NCBI GenBank assembly: GCA_017883355.1
Contig: JADGNS010000203.1
Span: 1-7,519, forward strand
DNA: 7,519 bases
Direction: 5' to 3'
Origin: Candidatus Solibacter sp.
GTDB lineage: Bacteria; Acidobacteriota; Terriglobia; Bryobacterales; Bryobacteraceae
How positions within the stretch are numbered: the first letter of the stretch is position 1; every line of letters starts with the position of its first letter. The notes beneath the pieces were generated by a model. It was given only the letters and a program-made list of their open reading frames with translations, did no database searches and was not told the DNA's origin. This document shows, one piece after another, positions 6,500 to 7,519 of the stretch. The position numbers and the translations under genes are program-made.

Positions 6500-6569
6500 A
6501 TCCTCTCCGGTTGACCGGTAACCCTTGTCGTCGTTTTTCCCTTGCTTGGAGGTATCCAACACCCACTTG

Positions 6570-7519
6570 ATGAAATCCAGCGTACGCATCAGCCGAGGCG
6601 TAGAAAGCCTCTTCGGCACCCGGGATGAAAACATCCGGTTGATCGAAGCCGGATTGGGAGTCCATACCCAACTGCTCGACAACAACCTCGAAATTGAAGG
6701 CGAGGCCGAAAACGTCACCCGCGCGGCGAATATCCTGGAGGACTACAACACCCTCCTGCGCGAAGGTCACGTCTTCAATAACGGCGACCTCAACAGCTAC
6801 TTGCGCGTGGTCACCACCGACCGCGAAGTGTCGCTTCGCGCCCTGGTGAACTCCGGCAAGCAGCGCAACTTCGGCAAGAAGGTGCTGGCGCCGAAGACCG
6901 TCAACCAGCGCCGCTACCTGGAAGCCATCGAGCGTAACGACCTGGTGTTCGGCATCGGCCCCGCCGGTACCGGCAAGACGTACCTGGCGGTGGCCATGGG
7001 CATCTCCGCGCTGATGAACAAACAGGTGGCGCGCATCGTGCTGACGCGACCCGCGGTGGAAGCCGGCGAGCGCCTGGGATTCCTCCCCGGCACGTTGCAG
7101 GAAAAGGTGGACCCCTACCTGCGCCCGCTGTACGATGCCCTCTACGACATGCTGGACAGCGAGCGCGTGGAGAAGCTTCTGGAGCGCAACGTGATAGAAG
7201 TGGCGCCCATCGCGTTCATGCGCGGACGCACGCTGAACGATAGCTTCATCATCCTCGACGAGGCGCAGAACTGCACGGCCGAGCAGATGAAGATGGTGCT
7301 GACACGCCAGGGCTTCAACTCCAAGATGGTGGTGAACGGCGACGTCACACAGATCGATCTACCCCCCGGCCGGCGCAGCGGCCTGATCGACGCCACGGAA
7401 GTGCTCCGGGGCGTGGAAGGCCTCAGCTTCGTGCAATTCGATGAGAAGGACGTGGTGCGCCACGTGTTGGTGCAGCGTATCGTCAAAGCCTACGAGCGCT
7501 ACAACGAGGCCATCGGCGC
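6570..7519 (+). CDS. ybeZ: PhoH-family ATPase (YbeZ/PhoL type), 3' end outside window
   Basis: PhoH-family ATPases of this type act in RNA metabolism and ribosome maturation, often beside the endoribonuclease YbeY, whose gene would lie beyond the window edge. The 316 residues seen include a KH-like N-terminal part (about 20-60) that marks the YbeZ group, followed by the P-loop NTPase domain. Walker A is GPAGTGKT at 130-137, Walker B is FIILDEAQ at 226-233, and LTRPAVEAGERLGFLPGTLQEKVDPYLRPLYD (158-189) and DVTQIDLP are family hallmarks. The usual VVTGD sensor strand reads VVNGD here (Asn256). The ATG at 6570 gives an N-terminus (SRGVESLFGTRDENIRL) that fits the family, but the GGAGG at 6548-6552 is 17 bases away. 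A TTG at 6567 directly before it would be only one codon closer. The frame is open to the window end. It is separated from the suf operon by 187 bases. Confidence 0.93.
   Translation, partial: MKSSVRISRGVESLFGTRDENIRLIEAGLGVHTQLLDNNLEIEGEAENVTRAANILEDYNTLLREGHVFNNGDLNSYLRVVTTDREVSLRALVNSGKQRNFGKKVLAPKTVNQRRYLEAIERNDLVFGIGPAGTGKTYLAVAMGISALMNKQVARIVLTRPAVEAGERLGFLPGTLQEKVDPYLRPLYDALYDMLDSERVEKLLERNVIEVAPIAFMRGRTLNDSFIILDEAQNCTAEQMKMVLTRQGFNSKMVVNGDVTQIDLPPGRRSGLIDATEVLRGVEGLSFVQFDEKDVVRHVLVQRIVKAYERYNEAIG

Noticed and set aside
6493..6512. TTCGAATCCTCTCC motif resembling a tRNA T-arm downstream of the TATAAT box
   Set aside because: The 5' side of the T-stem does not match and no acceptor or anticodon stem can be formed with the flanking bases; TTCGA is explained by the 12-bp palindrome.

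Overview
The window is GC-rich bacterial chromosome with strong G/C preference at third codon positions. It carries one compact housekeeping operon for iron-sulfur cluster assembly, plus the start of a second transcription unit. The gene set is sufB, sufC, sufD, sufS, sufU, sufT and an Rrf2-family regulator, followed by a PhoH-family ATPase. Together with the protein wording (for example the sufT and PhoH sequences), this suggests an Acidobacteriota-like organism. That assignment is inference from memory of related proteins, not a search, and a different GC-rich phylum with a SufU-type Suf system cannot be excluded. No phage, transposon, CRISPR or RNA gene was seen.

Layout: positions 1-120 are the 3' end of an unrecognised gene. 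Positions 121-488 are non-coding and hold a strong 9-bp hairpin with a TTCG loop (213-234). They also hold a 24-bp AT-rich imperfect palindrome (423-446) that looks like an Rrf2/IscR-type operator over the suf promoter. Positions 489-6382 are the suf operon, all on the + strand. Every junction is within a few bases: a 2-nt gap, then overlaps of 4, 17 (or a 4-nt gap with the alternative sufS start), 1, 4 and 4 nt. This implies a single message with translational coupling. Positions 6383-6569 are an intergenic region with a TATAAT box and a perfect 12-bp palindrome. From 6570 to the window edge runs a PhoH-family protein that is cut by the end of the window.

How the genes work together: SufS removes sulfur from cysteine as a persulfide on Cys373. 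SufU, a zinc-binding protein of the Bacillus type, takes that sulfur and passes it on. The SufB-SufC-SufD complex builds the Fe-S cluster, using SufC ATP hydrolysis and the SufB Cys / SufD His site. SufT (DUF59/MIP18 family) helps cluster maturation or delivery. The last gene encodes an Rrf2 regulator with three cysteines suited to hold an Fe-S cluster, so it probably senses cluster supply and represses the operon through the 423-446 palindrome.

Nothing here looks like a wholly new system. The points most worth checking are the proposed regulator-operator loop, the unusual cysteine spacing of the regulator, and the odd promoter spacing upstream of the PhoH gene.
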